From contig JAEYCM010000010.1 in assembly GCA_023455425.1 (NCBI GenBank), positions 166,947 through 230,946 of the forward strand: 64,000 nucleotides of DNA. The letters run 5' to 3'. Position numbers and translations under genes: made by a program. A model generated the notes under the pieces. It ran no database searches. It was not told the DNA's origin and saw only the letters and a program-made list of their open reading frames with translations. The stretch comes from Bacillota bacterium. Its GTDB lineage: Bacteria > Bacillota > Clostridia > Christensenellales > CAG-138. Within the stretch, counting starts at the first letter, position 1; each line of letters begins with the position of its first letter. Shown one piece after another: positions 49,461 through 56,935 of the stretch.

Positions 49461-51086
49461 TTATTCATGGTTGCCCGCGCACAGCGCGCGCAGCCGGATA
49501 ACTTCCGGGTTATCCATATAATCGTCAAAGCATATGCTTCGGTCTATGAGTGTGCCGGGTAGGATCTCTATAACGCGGTTTGCGACCGTCTGGGCAATCT
49601 GATGGTCGTGCGTCGCAAACAGCATTACGCCGCTAAACTCCACCATGCCTTCATTGAGCGCCGTGATCGCTTCCAAATCCATATGGTTGGTCGGCTCGTT
49701 CATAATCAGCACGTTTGCGCCGGAAACCATCATTTTCGCGAACATGCAGCGTCCCTTTTCGCCGCCCGAGAGCACTTGGACCTGCTTCAACGCCTCTTCG
49801 CCGGAGAATAGCATCCGCCCGAGCCAGCCGCGGATGGTCGACTCGTACTGGTCTTTGGAGTACTGGCGCAGCCAATCGACCAAGGAGATTTCCAAACCGT
49901 TGAAATAAGCGGAATTATCGGAAGGGAGATAGGACTGCGTTGTGGTAACGCCCCATTTATAGGTCCCCTCATCGGGTTCAATCTCTCCCATTAGGATCTG
50001 GAAAAGGGTGGTGCGGGCAAGCTCGTCTTCGCCAACAAATACGATTTTATCGCCCGGCTGCACAACAAAACTGACCTGATCAAGCACCTTGCGTTCGCCT
50101 ATCGTCTTGCTGATACCGTTGACAAACAGCACATCGTTGCCCAGTTCGCGGTCGGGTTTGAAGTGGATGAAGGGGTAACGGCGGGAGGAGGGAGCGAAGT
50201 TGTCCATTTGAAGGTTATCCAGCATTTTTTTGCGGGAGGTTGCCTGCCGGGATTTGGAGGCGTTGGCGCTGAACCGCCGGATAAATTCCTGCAGCTCTTT
50301 CGCTTTTTGCTCGTTCTGCTTTTGCTTGTCCCTGGCCTGGCGCGCGGCAAGCTGCGTATATTCGTACCAGAAGTCGTAATTGCCCACGTACAGCTGGATT
50401 TTGCCATAATCGATATCGACGATGTGCGTGCAGACCTTGTTTAAAAAGTGGCGGTCATGGGAAACGACGATTACCGTATTGGGAAAATCCATTAAAAATT
50501 CTTCCAGCCATTTGATGGCGTAAAGATCAAGGTTATTCGTCGGTTCGTCAAGCAACAGGATGTCTGGTTTTGCAAACAAGGCCTGCGCCAAGAGTACTTT
50601 GACCTTGCGCGGGCCATCCAGTTCGGCCATCTTCTTATCATGATATTCGCCGGTGACGCCAAGGCCGTTCAATAGCGTTTCCGCATCGGGCTCCGCGTTC
50701 CATCCGTCCAGTTCAGAGAATTCGGCTTCAAGTTCGGCCAGCTTCAGCCCATCCGCATCGTCAAAATCAGGCTTCGCGTATAGTTCCTCTTTTTGCTGCA
50801 TGATTTCATACAGGCGCCGATATCCCATGATGACGGTTTCGATGGGAGTGTATTGCTCATAGGCGTAGTGATCCTGGCGCAATACCGCGAGACGGTCTCC
50901 GGGCGTAATAAAAACCTCGCCTTTATTAGGTTCCAGCTCGCCGGATAAGACCCGTAAAAATGTGGATTTCCCGGTGCCGTTTGCCCCTATCAGGCCGTAA
51001 CAGTTGCCGGGTGTGAATTGAACGTCAACGTTCTGAAACAGCTGACGTCCGCCGAACTGAAGAGATATCCCTTGTGCGCTGATCAT
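49461..51086 (-). CDS. ABC-F family ATPase (YbiT-like translation factor)
   Basis: A 541-residue (from ATG 51086) tandem ATPase without membrane segments. Domain 1 has Walker A GANGTGKST (~38-46) and Walker B LLLDEPTNNLDL. The linker is basic. Domain 2 has a weakened Walker A (GEDELARTT) and LSGGEKGR. The first signature is degenerate (LDGPRKVK). ABC-F proteins act at the ribosomal E site; some give antibiotic resistance. Start 51086 (GAGGACACT) matches the family; 51101 is possible. Last gene of the cotJC element next to its end at 51210. Confidence 0.85.
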   Translation of the reverse strand: MISAQGISLQFGGRQLFQNVDVQFTPGNCYGLIGANGTGKSTFLRVLSGELEPNKGEVFITPGDRLAVLRQDHYAYEQYTPIETVIMGYRRLYEIMQQKEELYAKPDFDDADGLKLAELEAEFSELDGWNAEPDAETLLNGLGVTGEYHDKKMAELDGPRKVKVLLAQALFAKPDILLLDEPTNNLDLYAIKWLEEFLMDFPNTVIVVSHDRHFLNKVCTHIVDIDYGKIQLYVGNYDFWYEYTQLAARQARDKQKQNEQKAKELQEFIRRFSANASKSRQATSRKKMLDNLQMDNFAPSSRRYPFIHFKPDRELGNDVLFVNGISKTIGERKVLDQVSFVVQPGDKIVFVGEDELARTTLFQILMGEIEPDEGTYKWGVTTTQSYLPSDNSAYFNGLEISLVDWLRQYSKDQYESTIRGWLGRMLFSGEEALKQVQVLSGGEKGRCMFAKMMVSGANVLIMNEPTNHMDLEAITALNEGMVEFSGVMLFATHDHQIAQTVANRVIEILPGTLIDRSICFDDYMDNPEVIRLRALCAGNHE

Positions 51087-51193
51087 AGTGTCCTCATACA
51101 TTTCCTTAGAATATAAACAATTTGTTTATCATACCACATTCCTGCGCGCTTTGATAGGCTGTGAGAAGGAGGGGGAATATTGCCGCACCTGCC

Positions 51194-51230
51194 ATGTTGC
51201 GCTTATGCGATTGCAGCATCTGCTGCAAGG
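51194..51230. other. Recombinase attachment site, cotJC 5' side of the element
   Basis: On the plus strand ATGTTGCGCTTATGCG (51194-51209), then AT (51210-51211), then cotJC coding sequence TGCAGCATCTGCTGC. The 16-base arm is the reverse complement of 39588-39603 with one mismatch. The flanking cotJC sequence TGCTGC...GCAGCA forms a smaller symmetrical attB when rejoined. Confidence 0.85.
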
Positions 51231-51625
51231 TCTTCGTGGAGGTCTGCAATGGGATCGCCCGTGCACTGGACATATGCGGCGGTAAAGGGCACGCCGTTGG
51301 GGTCTACGGGGAATACGCCGCAATCGTGTATGGTGTAGTATCCGGCTAACCCGGCGGCTTTAATATCCGCCATAGTTGCGCCCCGCATGCACTGATAGAT
51401 CATGGTGCCGATCATTTCCCAGTGTGCGAGCTCTTCCGTGCCGATATCGTTCACCGTTGCGCGGACCCGGTTATCGGGCATGGAAAAACGCTGCGTCAAA
51501 TACCGGACCCCTGCGGCAAGCTCTGAATCAGGGCCGCCATATTGCGCCATGAGCAACTTAGCCATTCTTAGATCGGGTGAGCAGATGTTGACGGGATATT
51601 GCAATTTCTTTTCATAGATCCACAT
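51203..51625 (-). CDS. cotJC: cotJC, 5' part (codons 1-138), interrupted by the element
   Basis: The N-terminal two-thirds of a CotJC spore coat protein (manganese catalase fold): MWIYEKKLQYPVNICSPD, then Glu35, and E65-x-x-H68 in GTEELAHWEM, the first half of the dimanganese site, and DPIADLHEDLAAD. Coding is natural through codon 138 (51212); then two foreign codons and TAA (51205-51203) come from the element. As it stands the protein lacks half its metal ligands. ATG at 51625 after AAGGAGG, 12 bp downstream of cotJB. Confidence 0.94.
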   Translation of the reverse strand: MWIYEKKLQYPVNICSPDLRMAKLLMAQYGGPDSELAAGVRYLTQRFSMPDNRVRATVNDIGTEELAHWEMIGTMIYQCMRGATMADIKAAGLAGYYTIHDCGVFPVDPNGVPFTAAYVQCTGDPIADLHEDLAADAAIA

Positions 51626-51637
51626 AACAGAGCCTCC

Positions 51638-51886
51638 TTACATTTGCCACGGCCATTGCGAACAAACCCAGCACCCCGTATCCGTGGGGGAATGGCCAAA
51701 GCCAAGCAAGGGTCCATAGCACTGTTCGTATTTGGCGATCAATTCCGCAAGCTTTTTGGAATAGCAGAAGTAATCGGCGCGCGCATCCTTATCCTTGGGA
51801 TGCGTGTCGAGGTATAAATTGAGTTCTACGCACACAAATTCGCATTCGCTGATCTTCATCAGAAGAGCTCGTTGCTTCGCATCCAT
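51638..51886 (-). CDS. cotJB: Spore coat protein CotJB
   Basis: An 82-residue CotJB with the family pattern CEFVCVELNLYLDTHPKD (~14-31), YFCYSKKLAELIAKYEQCYGPL and the C-terminal W-V-C-S-Q-W-P-W-Q. Part of the coat/outer layer assembled in the mother cell. ATG at 51886 after TAGGAGG. Middle gene of cotJABC, intact. Confidence 0.95.
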   Translation of the reverse strand: MDAKQRALLMKISECEFVCVELNLYLDTHPKDKDARADYFCYSKKLAELIAKYEQCYGPLLGFGHSPTDTGCWVCSQWPWQM

Positions 51887-51896
51887 GTTGGGCCTC

Positions 51897-52163
51897 CTAA
51901 CGCAAGTACGGGCGCAAAAGTTCCGGGAACATCGTGCCCTGGCATAGGGCTTCATTCGGACAGTAACCTGCTTTGTAATCCTGTTTTGCGATGAATGCGG
52001 TCGCGAGTAAGCAGCCTGGTTCCTCCTTGCATGTGATGCCGCATGCTTTGCAGGTGTCGCAGACATTACCCGCAAGAAGCGTGTTCTTCACATCCAAAGG
52101 ATTTAATTGGCAGCCGCATGGTTTGAAGCAGCAGCTACCCATCGTATTTTGGTTTTGATACAT
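51897..52163 (-). CDS. cotJA: Spore coat-associated protein CotJA
   Basis: An 88-residue CotJA. The family core is ATAFIAKQDYKAGYCPNEAL (~54-73), then GTMFPELLRPYL. The N-terminal half is cysteine-rich (CCFKPCGC, CDTCKACGITC), a lineage-specific extension that could bind metal or crosslink in the coat. ATG at 52163 after AAGGAGG. First gene of cotJABC, 10 bp before cotJB. Confidence 0.93.
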   Translation of the reverse strand: MYQNQNTMGSCCFKPCGCQLNPLDVKNTLLAGNVCDTCKACGITCKEEPGCLLATAFIAKQDYKAGYCPNEALCQGTMFPELLRPYLR

Positions 52164-52237
52164 ATGGGTGTTCCTCCTTGTTTGGATCGGCGTTCGGCCG
52201 CATAAGATGTGCGTTTTTACGGCCGGCTTCTGCTGTT

Positions 52238-52245
52238 ATGGTATG
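52238..52245 (-). promoter_or_regulatory. Sigma-E -10-like box upstream of cotJA
   Basis: On the minus strand CATACCAT matches 7 of 8 positions of the sigma-E -10 (CATACAHT). No convincing -35 lies 14-15 bases upstream, so this is only suggestive. It would start transcription about 65 bases before cotJA. Confidence 0.35.
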
Positions 52246-52349
52246 CGCAAGCGGCATTGTTGGTGAAGCGTAAAGCGCTGGGAAAGGGAGAGAATTGACA
52301 AATCCCGATGAGGTTTTGACATCGAAAGGCATGGGCGAAAGAAACAATA

Positions 52350-52360
52350 TGTGGTATACT
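52350..52360 (+). promoter_or_regulatory. Extended -10 promoter of the ABC exporter operon
   Basis: TGTGGTATACT (52350-52360) with the extended TGG-TATACT form; two TTGACA sequences further upstream are not at usual spacing. Confidence 0.45.
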
Positions 52361-52407
52361 TGAACGGAATTAGAAAATTCAGGATTGATTTAAAAGGCGG
52401 TGTACCG

Positions 52408-53112
52408 ATGTTTGTTGTGGAAGGTCTGACCAAAAAATACGGCAAAGTGCTTGCGAACGATCATCTGAGCTTTCAAGTTCCTGCCGGAATGGTGACTGTG
52501 CTTGCAGGGCCCAACGGCGCTGGAAAATCTACCGCCATCAAGGCGATGGCAGGGCTGCTGCGGTATGAGGGCAGCGTAACGGTGGACGGGAAGCCGAACA
52601 AAAGCATAGAAGCAAAGCGCATTTTAGGCTATGTGCCGGAAACGCCGGCGGTATACGGCATGCTCACGATTGCGGAACATATGGAATTTATTGCGCGCGC
52701 GTATTCTTTGGAGGAGTGGTGGCGCGAGCGGGCGAAGCTGCTTTTGGAGCGCTTTGAGCTTTTGGAGCAGGAAAAGAAAGTTGGCCGGGAATTAAGTAAA
52801 GGAATGCAGCAAAAGGTCAGCCTGTGCTGCGCGCTACTGCCCGAACCCAAGGCTTTGCTGGTGGATGAACCTATGGTGGGGCTTGATCCCCATGCCATCA
52901 AGGTATTAAAGGAAGTCCTGGCGGAAGAAAAAGAACGCGGCGTGGCCGTATTGCTCTCCACGCATCTATTGAGCAGCGCTGAGGATCTTTGGGACAGACT
53001 CCTTATTATGAAGGCTGGCCGTATTGCCGCCGAACGCAGCAAGGAGGATATGAGTGAAAGCGGCGAGCAGCTTGAAGAACTGTTCTTCTCCATCACGGAG
53101 GGCAAACAATGA
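52408..53112 (+). CDS. ABC transporter ATP-binding protein
   Basis: A 234-residue ATPase: Walker A GPNGAGKST (~33-41), signature LSKGMQQKVS, Walker B LLVDEPMVGLD, and H-loop STHLL. The pattern is that of two-gene exporters. It overlaps the following permease by four bases (ATGA). ATG at 52408 after AAAAGGCGG. Substrate unknown. Confidence 0.88.
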   Translation: MFVVEGLTKKYGKVLANDHLSFQVPAGMVTVLAGPNGAGKSTAIKAMAGLLRYEGSVTVDGKPNKSIEAKRILGYVPETPAVYGMLTIAEHMEFIARAYSLEEWWRERAKLLLERFELLEQEKKVGRELSKGMQQKVSLCCALLPEPKALLVDEPMVGLDPHAIKVLKEVLAEEKERGVAVLLSTHLLSSAEDLWDRLLIMKAGRIAAERSKEDMSESGEQLEELFFSITEGKQ

Positions 53113-54677
53113 GGGCAATCGTCTATTTGTGGCTGAAATCGTTAAAGAACCGCTGTTTGCTGGTTCTTAAAAAGCCGCTCGTGCTGGTGTTGTACCTGCT
53201 TTTGGCCGGATATATCTGCTACATGCTCTTTGGCCTTGCGGTTTCGGGCGAGCCGCCCAAAACCAGGGAGGTGACGGGGTATTCCGCCATACTTTTCGGC
53301 GTGTTCCTTTTCATTACCGGCATTTCCGTGATGACGGGCCTCAAGCAGGGGACGGCGCTGTTTTCCATGGCGGACGTCAATTTTCTCTTCGTCGCGCCGG
53401 TAAGCCCCCGAAAAATCCTTTTGGGCGGCATCCTCAAGCAGGCGGGCATTCTGCTTGCGGCTTCGATTTTTATGATATTTCAGTACCCCAATATGCGCAA
53501 CGCGGCGGGTCTGGACGGTTACGCGCTGCTGGGGTTGATGGCCTCCTACGCGCTCATCGGGTTCGCCTCGCAGATATTGTCCGCCCTTTTGTACGCGTTT
53601 TGCGCGGGGTCAAGTAAACGGCGCAGCGGCGTCAATTATGCGCTTACGGCTATCTGTGCGGGGATCGTCGGCGGGTTTTTGCTGTTTTTGCGGGGAAGCG
53701 GCGATCTCCAGACGGCGCTTACGCGGTACTTCAGCGCGGACGCTTGGAATTATTTCCCGTTTGTCGGCTGGGCGCGCGGCCTTGCGGTAAGCTTCGCGCA
53801 ATACCAATGGGGCAGCGCCGTTCTCTATACAATCATGATTCTCTTAGGCACGCTTGTTTGCGCACTGCTGCTGCAGCGGACCAGTATGGATTATTTTGAG
53901 GATGTGCTGCTGGCCGCGGAGCGCGCCAACCAGAAACAGGAAGACGCAAAGGCGGGCCGGTTTACCTCCTCCCAGGGGGAAGTCAGCGCAAAGATCAAGC
54001 GGGACAAAGGGCCGCTGTATGGAATGGGAGCGCTTGCCTTTACAGGCCGGATACTGCGGGAACAGTCGCGCGGCGGCGTGCTGTTGCTGGACCTCTATTC
54101 GCTCGGCGCGTTTGCGGGGCCCATCATGGGCATGCTGTTCCTTCCCAAAGAAGCGCTCGAAGGCGGTTGGCTGTGGGGGGTACTGAGCATGACCGCGTGG
54201 GTCATGATGTTCTTGAACATGACCGGCGGCGTTGCAAGGGAATTGCAGTACCCCGTGCTGTACCTTGCGCCCGCAAGCGCATGGAGCAAGCTGATGGCGT
54301 CATTGCTGCCGCAGATTGGGAAGGCGGTTGCGGACGGCGTACTGTTTGCTGCGCTGGGCGTCGTGCTCTTCCAGGGTACGCTGGCGGAAGGCGTGGTGGC
54401 CCTGTTGTGCTACGCGAGCATTTCCATGCTCTATATGGCGGGCATGCTCGTTGTGGAACGCCTGCTTGGGCCAACCAAGAACAAGGTGCTTATCATTATT
54501 GTGTATATCGTCCTCTTGCTGCTGCTAGTCATGCCGGGGATGATCGGCTCCATGATTTTAAGCGAAAGCATCCCCGGAATGCTGATATACTTTCTATTTA
54601 TCGCGTGGAATATCCTGATTTCCATGCTGGTGGTGTTCTTCTGCAGGGGGATATTGCATAACATCGATCTGGCATAA
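53109..54677 (+). CDS. ABC exporter membrane component
   Basis: A 522-residue membrane protein with about ten to twelve helices, resembling the 'putative ABC exporter' family: FSMADVNFLFVAPVSPRKIL (~82-101) and a large second half. A cytoplasmic loop with RANQKQEDAKAGRF (~275) lies in the middle. Coupled to the ATPase gene. Together they form a complete transporter of unknown substrate. Confidence 0.82.
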   Translation: MRAIVYLWLKSLKNRCLLVLKKPLVLVLYLLLAGYICYMLFGLAVSGEPPKTREVTGYSAILFGVFLFITGISVMTGLKQGTALFSMADVNFLFVAPVSPRKILLGGILKQAGILLAASIFMIFQYPNMRNAAGLDGYALLGLMASYALIGFASQILSALLYAFCAGSSKRRSGVNYALTAICAGIVGGFLLFLRGSGDLQTALTRYFSADAWNYFPFVGWARGLAVSFAQYQWGSAVLYTIMILLGTLVCALLLQRTSMDYFEDVLLAAERANQKQEDAKAGRFTSSQGEVSAKIKRDKGPLYGMGALAFTGRILREQSRGGVLLLDLYSLGAFAGPIMGMLFLPKEALEGGWLWGVLSMTAWVMMFLNMTGGVARELQYPVLYLAPASAWSKLMASLLPQIGKAVADGVLFAALGVVLFQGTLAEGVVALLCYASISMLYMAGMLVVERLLGPTKNKVLIIIVYIVLLLLLVMPGMIGSMILSESIPGMLIYFLFIAWNILISMLVVFFCRGILHNIDLA

Positions 54678-54711
54678 TCCTTGCAAGGATATTCGCATGC
54701 TATCGGGGTTC

Positions 54712-54738
54712 AAAATCGCGCCATTGGCGCGATTTTTT
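54712..54738 (+). terminator. Terminator after the ABC exporter
   Basis: AAATCGCGCCA / TTGGCGCGATTT followed by T's: an 11-bp stem. Confidence 0.88.
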
Positions 54739-54830
54739 CCTTTTAAAGGCGTTGGACCCGTTGCCTCACGAAGTGCGTGTGAATAGCTATTCATGGTATT
54801 CACTTTATAAGACATTCCTTCATTTTTATA

Positions 54831-54859
54831 TTGACTTTTGACATGTACTGTATCATAAT
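54831..54859 (+). promoter_or_regulatory. Promoter of the lysine transporter leader
   Basis: TTGACT (54831-54836), 17-base spacer, CATAAT (54854-54859), shortly before the riboswitch. Confidence 0.65.
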
Positions 54860-54884
54860 GACTTAAACCGCATGGAAGTTGCGG

Positions 54885-55045
54885 GTCATAAGAGGATAGA
54901 GGCGCAGGTCTCAATAGTAGCAGGGCGGAGCCACTCAAGGGGCGAAGAGGTTTTGCGAAAGGGAGATTTGCCGAAGCGAGGTACCGGCTTGGGCGGTATG
55001 TTGCTGGTTGACAAGGAGAATATCCTGTCGACTGTCGCGGCGCAA
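54885..55045 (+). ncRNA. Lysine riboswitch (L-box)
   Basis: The 480-bp gap before the solute-binding protein gene holds an L-box aptamer. In order: GATAGAGGCGC (P1/loop E side), CAATAGTAGC, GGGGCGAAGAGG, GCGAAAGGGAG, ATTTGCCGAAGCGAGG, GCTGGTTGACAAGGAG, and GACTGTCGC closing. These match the conserved blocks of lysine riboswitches. It is followed by a terminator (55098), so high lysine should stop transcription of the transporter. Limits are approximate. Confidence 0.88.
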
Positions 55046-55097
55046 TGTTGCGTTGTGGAGCGCTATTCATCAGTTCGCACAGGGAACGTTCACCCGG

Positions 55098-55128
55098 CGG
55101 CTGGAGGCATCGCTCCGGCCGTCTTTTT
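55098..55128 (+). terminator. Riboswitch-controlled terminator
   Basis: CGGCTGGAG, 6-base loop, CTCCGGCCG, then TCTTTTTA. It is the expression platform of the lysine riboswitch, 34 bp before the start codon. Confidence 0.85.
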
Positions 55129-55162
55129 ATTTTCCAATATCAAATTTACAGGAGGAATATCC

Positions 55163-56062
55163 ATGAAGAAGAGTATTGCCCTGCTGCTGGCGCTTTTATT
55201 GTGCCTTGGGCTTGCTGCCTGCGCAGCGCCTGCAGCCGCTCCTGCCGCGACCGAAGCGCCCGCCGCCGCGACCGAAGCCCCCGCTGCCGCGACCGAAGCG
55301 CCCGCGGCCACCGAAGCTGCCGCCAAGGAAGCTTTCCGCGTCGGCCTGGAATGCAACTATGCGCCCTTTAACTGGACGCAAGAAGCCGAAAGTGAAACGA
55401 CCGTCCCCATCCCCGAAGGCGGCTTTGCGGATGGTTACGATGTGCAGATGGCCAAACTCATCGCCGATGCCCTCGGCCGTGAACTCGTCATCGTCAAGAC
55501 CGAATGGGATGGCCTGCCGCCCGCGCTTATCTCCGGCAAGATCGACGCCATCATCGCCGGCATGAGCCCCACAGCGGAGCGCGCGGTCACCATTGATTTC
55601 ACCGATCCGTACTATGAGAGCGATCTCGTTATCGTCGTCAAAAAGGACAGCCCGCTTGCCGCCGCCAAGAGCCTTGCGGATTTCAAGGGTACGAAGATCG
55701 TCGCCCAGCTCAACACCTTCCACGATACCGTGGTGGATCAGATTCCCGAAGTCCAGCACCAGACCCCCATGGAAAACTTCCCCGCCATGATCGTGGCGCT
55801 GACCTCCGGCAAGGTGGATGGCTACGTATCCGAGCGGCCGGGCGCGGTCTCCGCGGTTGCTTCCAACCCGGACCTCACGTTTGTGCAGTTCGAGGCGGGC
55901 CAGGGCTTTGAAGCTTCCCCCGAGGATGTCGCGGTTGCGGTTGGTCTGCCCAAGGGCAGCGAGCTGGTCGGGCCCATCAACGAGATCCTGTCCGGGGTAA
56001 GCAAAGAGCAGCGCCAACAGATGATGGACGACGCTGTCGCAAGACAGCCGCTCTCCGAATAA
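55163..56062 (+). CDS. Lysine (polar amino acid) ABC transporter, solute-binding lipoprotein
   Basis: A 299-residue binding protein. Signal peptide and lipobox (LLCLGLAAC, Cys ~20), an Ala/Pro/Thr-Glu linker with repeats of ATEAPAA (~21-57), then a type II periplasmic-binding fold with FRVGLECNYAPFNW (~61-74), TPTAERA-type variant SPTAERAVTIDFTDPYY, and GSELVGPINEIL at the end. Lysine specificity is inferred from the riboswitch. ATG at 55163 after AGGAGGAAT. Confidence 0.9.
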   Translation: MKKSIALLLALLLCLGLAACAAPAAAPAATEAPAAATEAPAAATEAPAATEAAAKEAFRVGLECNYAPFNWTQEAESETTVPIPEGGFADGYDVQMAKLIADALGRELVIVKTEWDGLPPALISGKIDAIIAGMSPTAERAVTIDFTDPYYESDLVIVVKKDSPLAAAKSLADFKGTKIVAQLNTFHDTVVDQIPEVQHQTPMENFPAMIVALTSGKVDGYVSERPGAVSAVASNPDLTFVQFEAGQGFEASPEDVAVAVGLPKGSELVGPINEILSGVSKEQRQQMMDDAVARQPLSE

Positions 56063-56080
56063 GCGGGGTATGATTAAAGA

Positions 56081-56116
56081 CAAGGCCGGGCCATAGAGAT
56101 ACGGCCCGGCCTTGAA
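56081..56116 (+). terminator. Intercistronic hairpin between binding protein and permease
   Basis: CAAGGCCGGGCC / GGCCCGGCCTTG, a perfect 12-bp GC-rich stem without a clear U-tract. It probably protects the upstream message or partly ends transcription so that the binding protein is made in excess. Confidence 0.6.
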
Positions 56117-56139
56117 TATATCAGATGGGAAGTGGATGA

Positions 56140-56934
56140 ATGCCTACCACATTTTGGGGTTGGATCGTATTTATATTGCAGGAAAACGGAATGCTGTTCC
56201 TAAAAGGAACGGGAATGACGATGCTGGTGGCGATCACGGGCACCGTCATTGGTTTTGTAATCGGCCTGCTTGTGGCCATTCTAAGGACGATCCCCCTCAA
56301 TCCGGGGGACAACTGGCTTAAGAAGGGGCTATTATACATCCTCCGGTTTATACTGGCTACCTATATCGAAGTGTTCCGCGGTACGCCGATGATCGTGCAG
56401 GCAATGGTCATATTCTATGGCGCGATGCAGTACCTGGGGTTGGACCTTCCTTCCACCACAGCGGCGATCATCGTCATTTCCATCAATACCGGCGCGTACA
56501 TGGCGGAAATCATCCGCGGCGGCATCATTTCGGTGGACAGCGGCCAGACGGAAGGCGCGCACTCGCTCGGCATGACCCATTGGCAGACCATGGTCAATGT
56601 CGTGTTACCGCAGGCGGTACGCAACATTATGCCCGCCATCGGCAACGAATTCGTCGTGAATATCAAGGACAGCTCCGTACTGAACGTGATTGCGGTATCC
56701 GAGCTGTTCTTTACCGCAAAATCGGTCTCGGGCACATACTATAAGTTCTTTGAGGCGTTCTTTGTCGCGGCGGCCATTTATTTCGTGCTGACATTTACCA
56801 CCACGCGCATCCTCCGGTGGATCGAAAAGAAGATGGACGGCCCGGAGAATTACCGCATCATTCCCGGCTCCCAGACGGATGTGAGCGCGATCGTGAATAC
56901 CAATCTCAAAACGACGCGAAAGGGAGGCCGCTGA
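56140..56934 (+). CDS. Amino acid ABC transporter permease
   Basis: A 264-residue permease of the HisMQ type. It has the N-terminal GTGMTMLVAITGTVIGFVIG (~27-46), a central EVFRGTPMIVQAMVIFYG and the ATPase-coupling loop EGAHSLGMTHWQTMVNVVLPQA (EAA-like, ~147-168). Working with the binding protein before and the ATPase after. It should form a homodimer. Confidence 0.92.
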   Translation: MPTTFWGWIVFILQENGMLFLKGTGMTMLVAITGTVIGFVIGLLVAILRTIPLNPGDNWLKKGLLYILRFILATYIEVFRGTPMIVQAMVIFYGAMQYLGLDLPSTTAAIIVISINTGAYMAEIIRGGIISVDSGQTEGAHSLGMTHWQTMVNVVLPQAVRNIMPAIGNEFVVNIKDSSVLNVIAVSELFFTAKSVSGTYYKFFEAFFVAAAIYFVLTFTTTRILRWIEKKMDGPENYRIIPGSQTDVSAIVNTNLKTTRKGGR

Positions 56935-56935
56935 T

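Larger units (their letters stand above)
39586..51211. mobile_element. 11.6-kb intervening element interrupting cotJC
   Basis: Bounded by an AT dinucleotide present once at each end and by 16-bp imperfect terminal inverted repeats. Precise recombination at AT would release a circle of 11,624 bp and rejoin cotJC in frame. It encodes a large serine recombinase at the cotJC 3' side, a 54-residue protein, and about ten cargo genes (RsgA-like GTPase, polyferredoxin, aldo/keto reductase, alcohol dehydrogenase, MerR, diguanylate cyclase, small protein, two ChrA halves, ABC-F). It has no phage capsid, tail, portal or replication genes. The organisation matches skin-type sporulation elements, in which a mother-cell recombinase restores a spore gene. 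Confidence 0.9.

Noticed and set aside
39586..51211. cotJC parts as an ordinary decayed pseudogene
   Set aside because: Both parts are clean, join exactly in frame at matching att cores, and the recombinase is intact with a sporulation-type promoter; random disruption would not produce this.
39586..51211. Element as a typical prophage
   Set aside because: No terminase, portal, capsid, tail, holin, integrase of tyrosine type or replication genes are visible.
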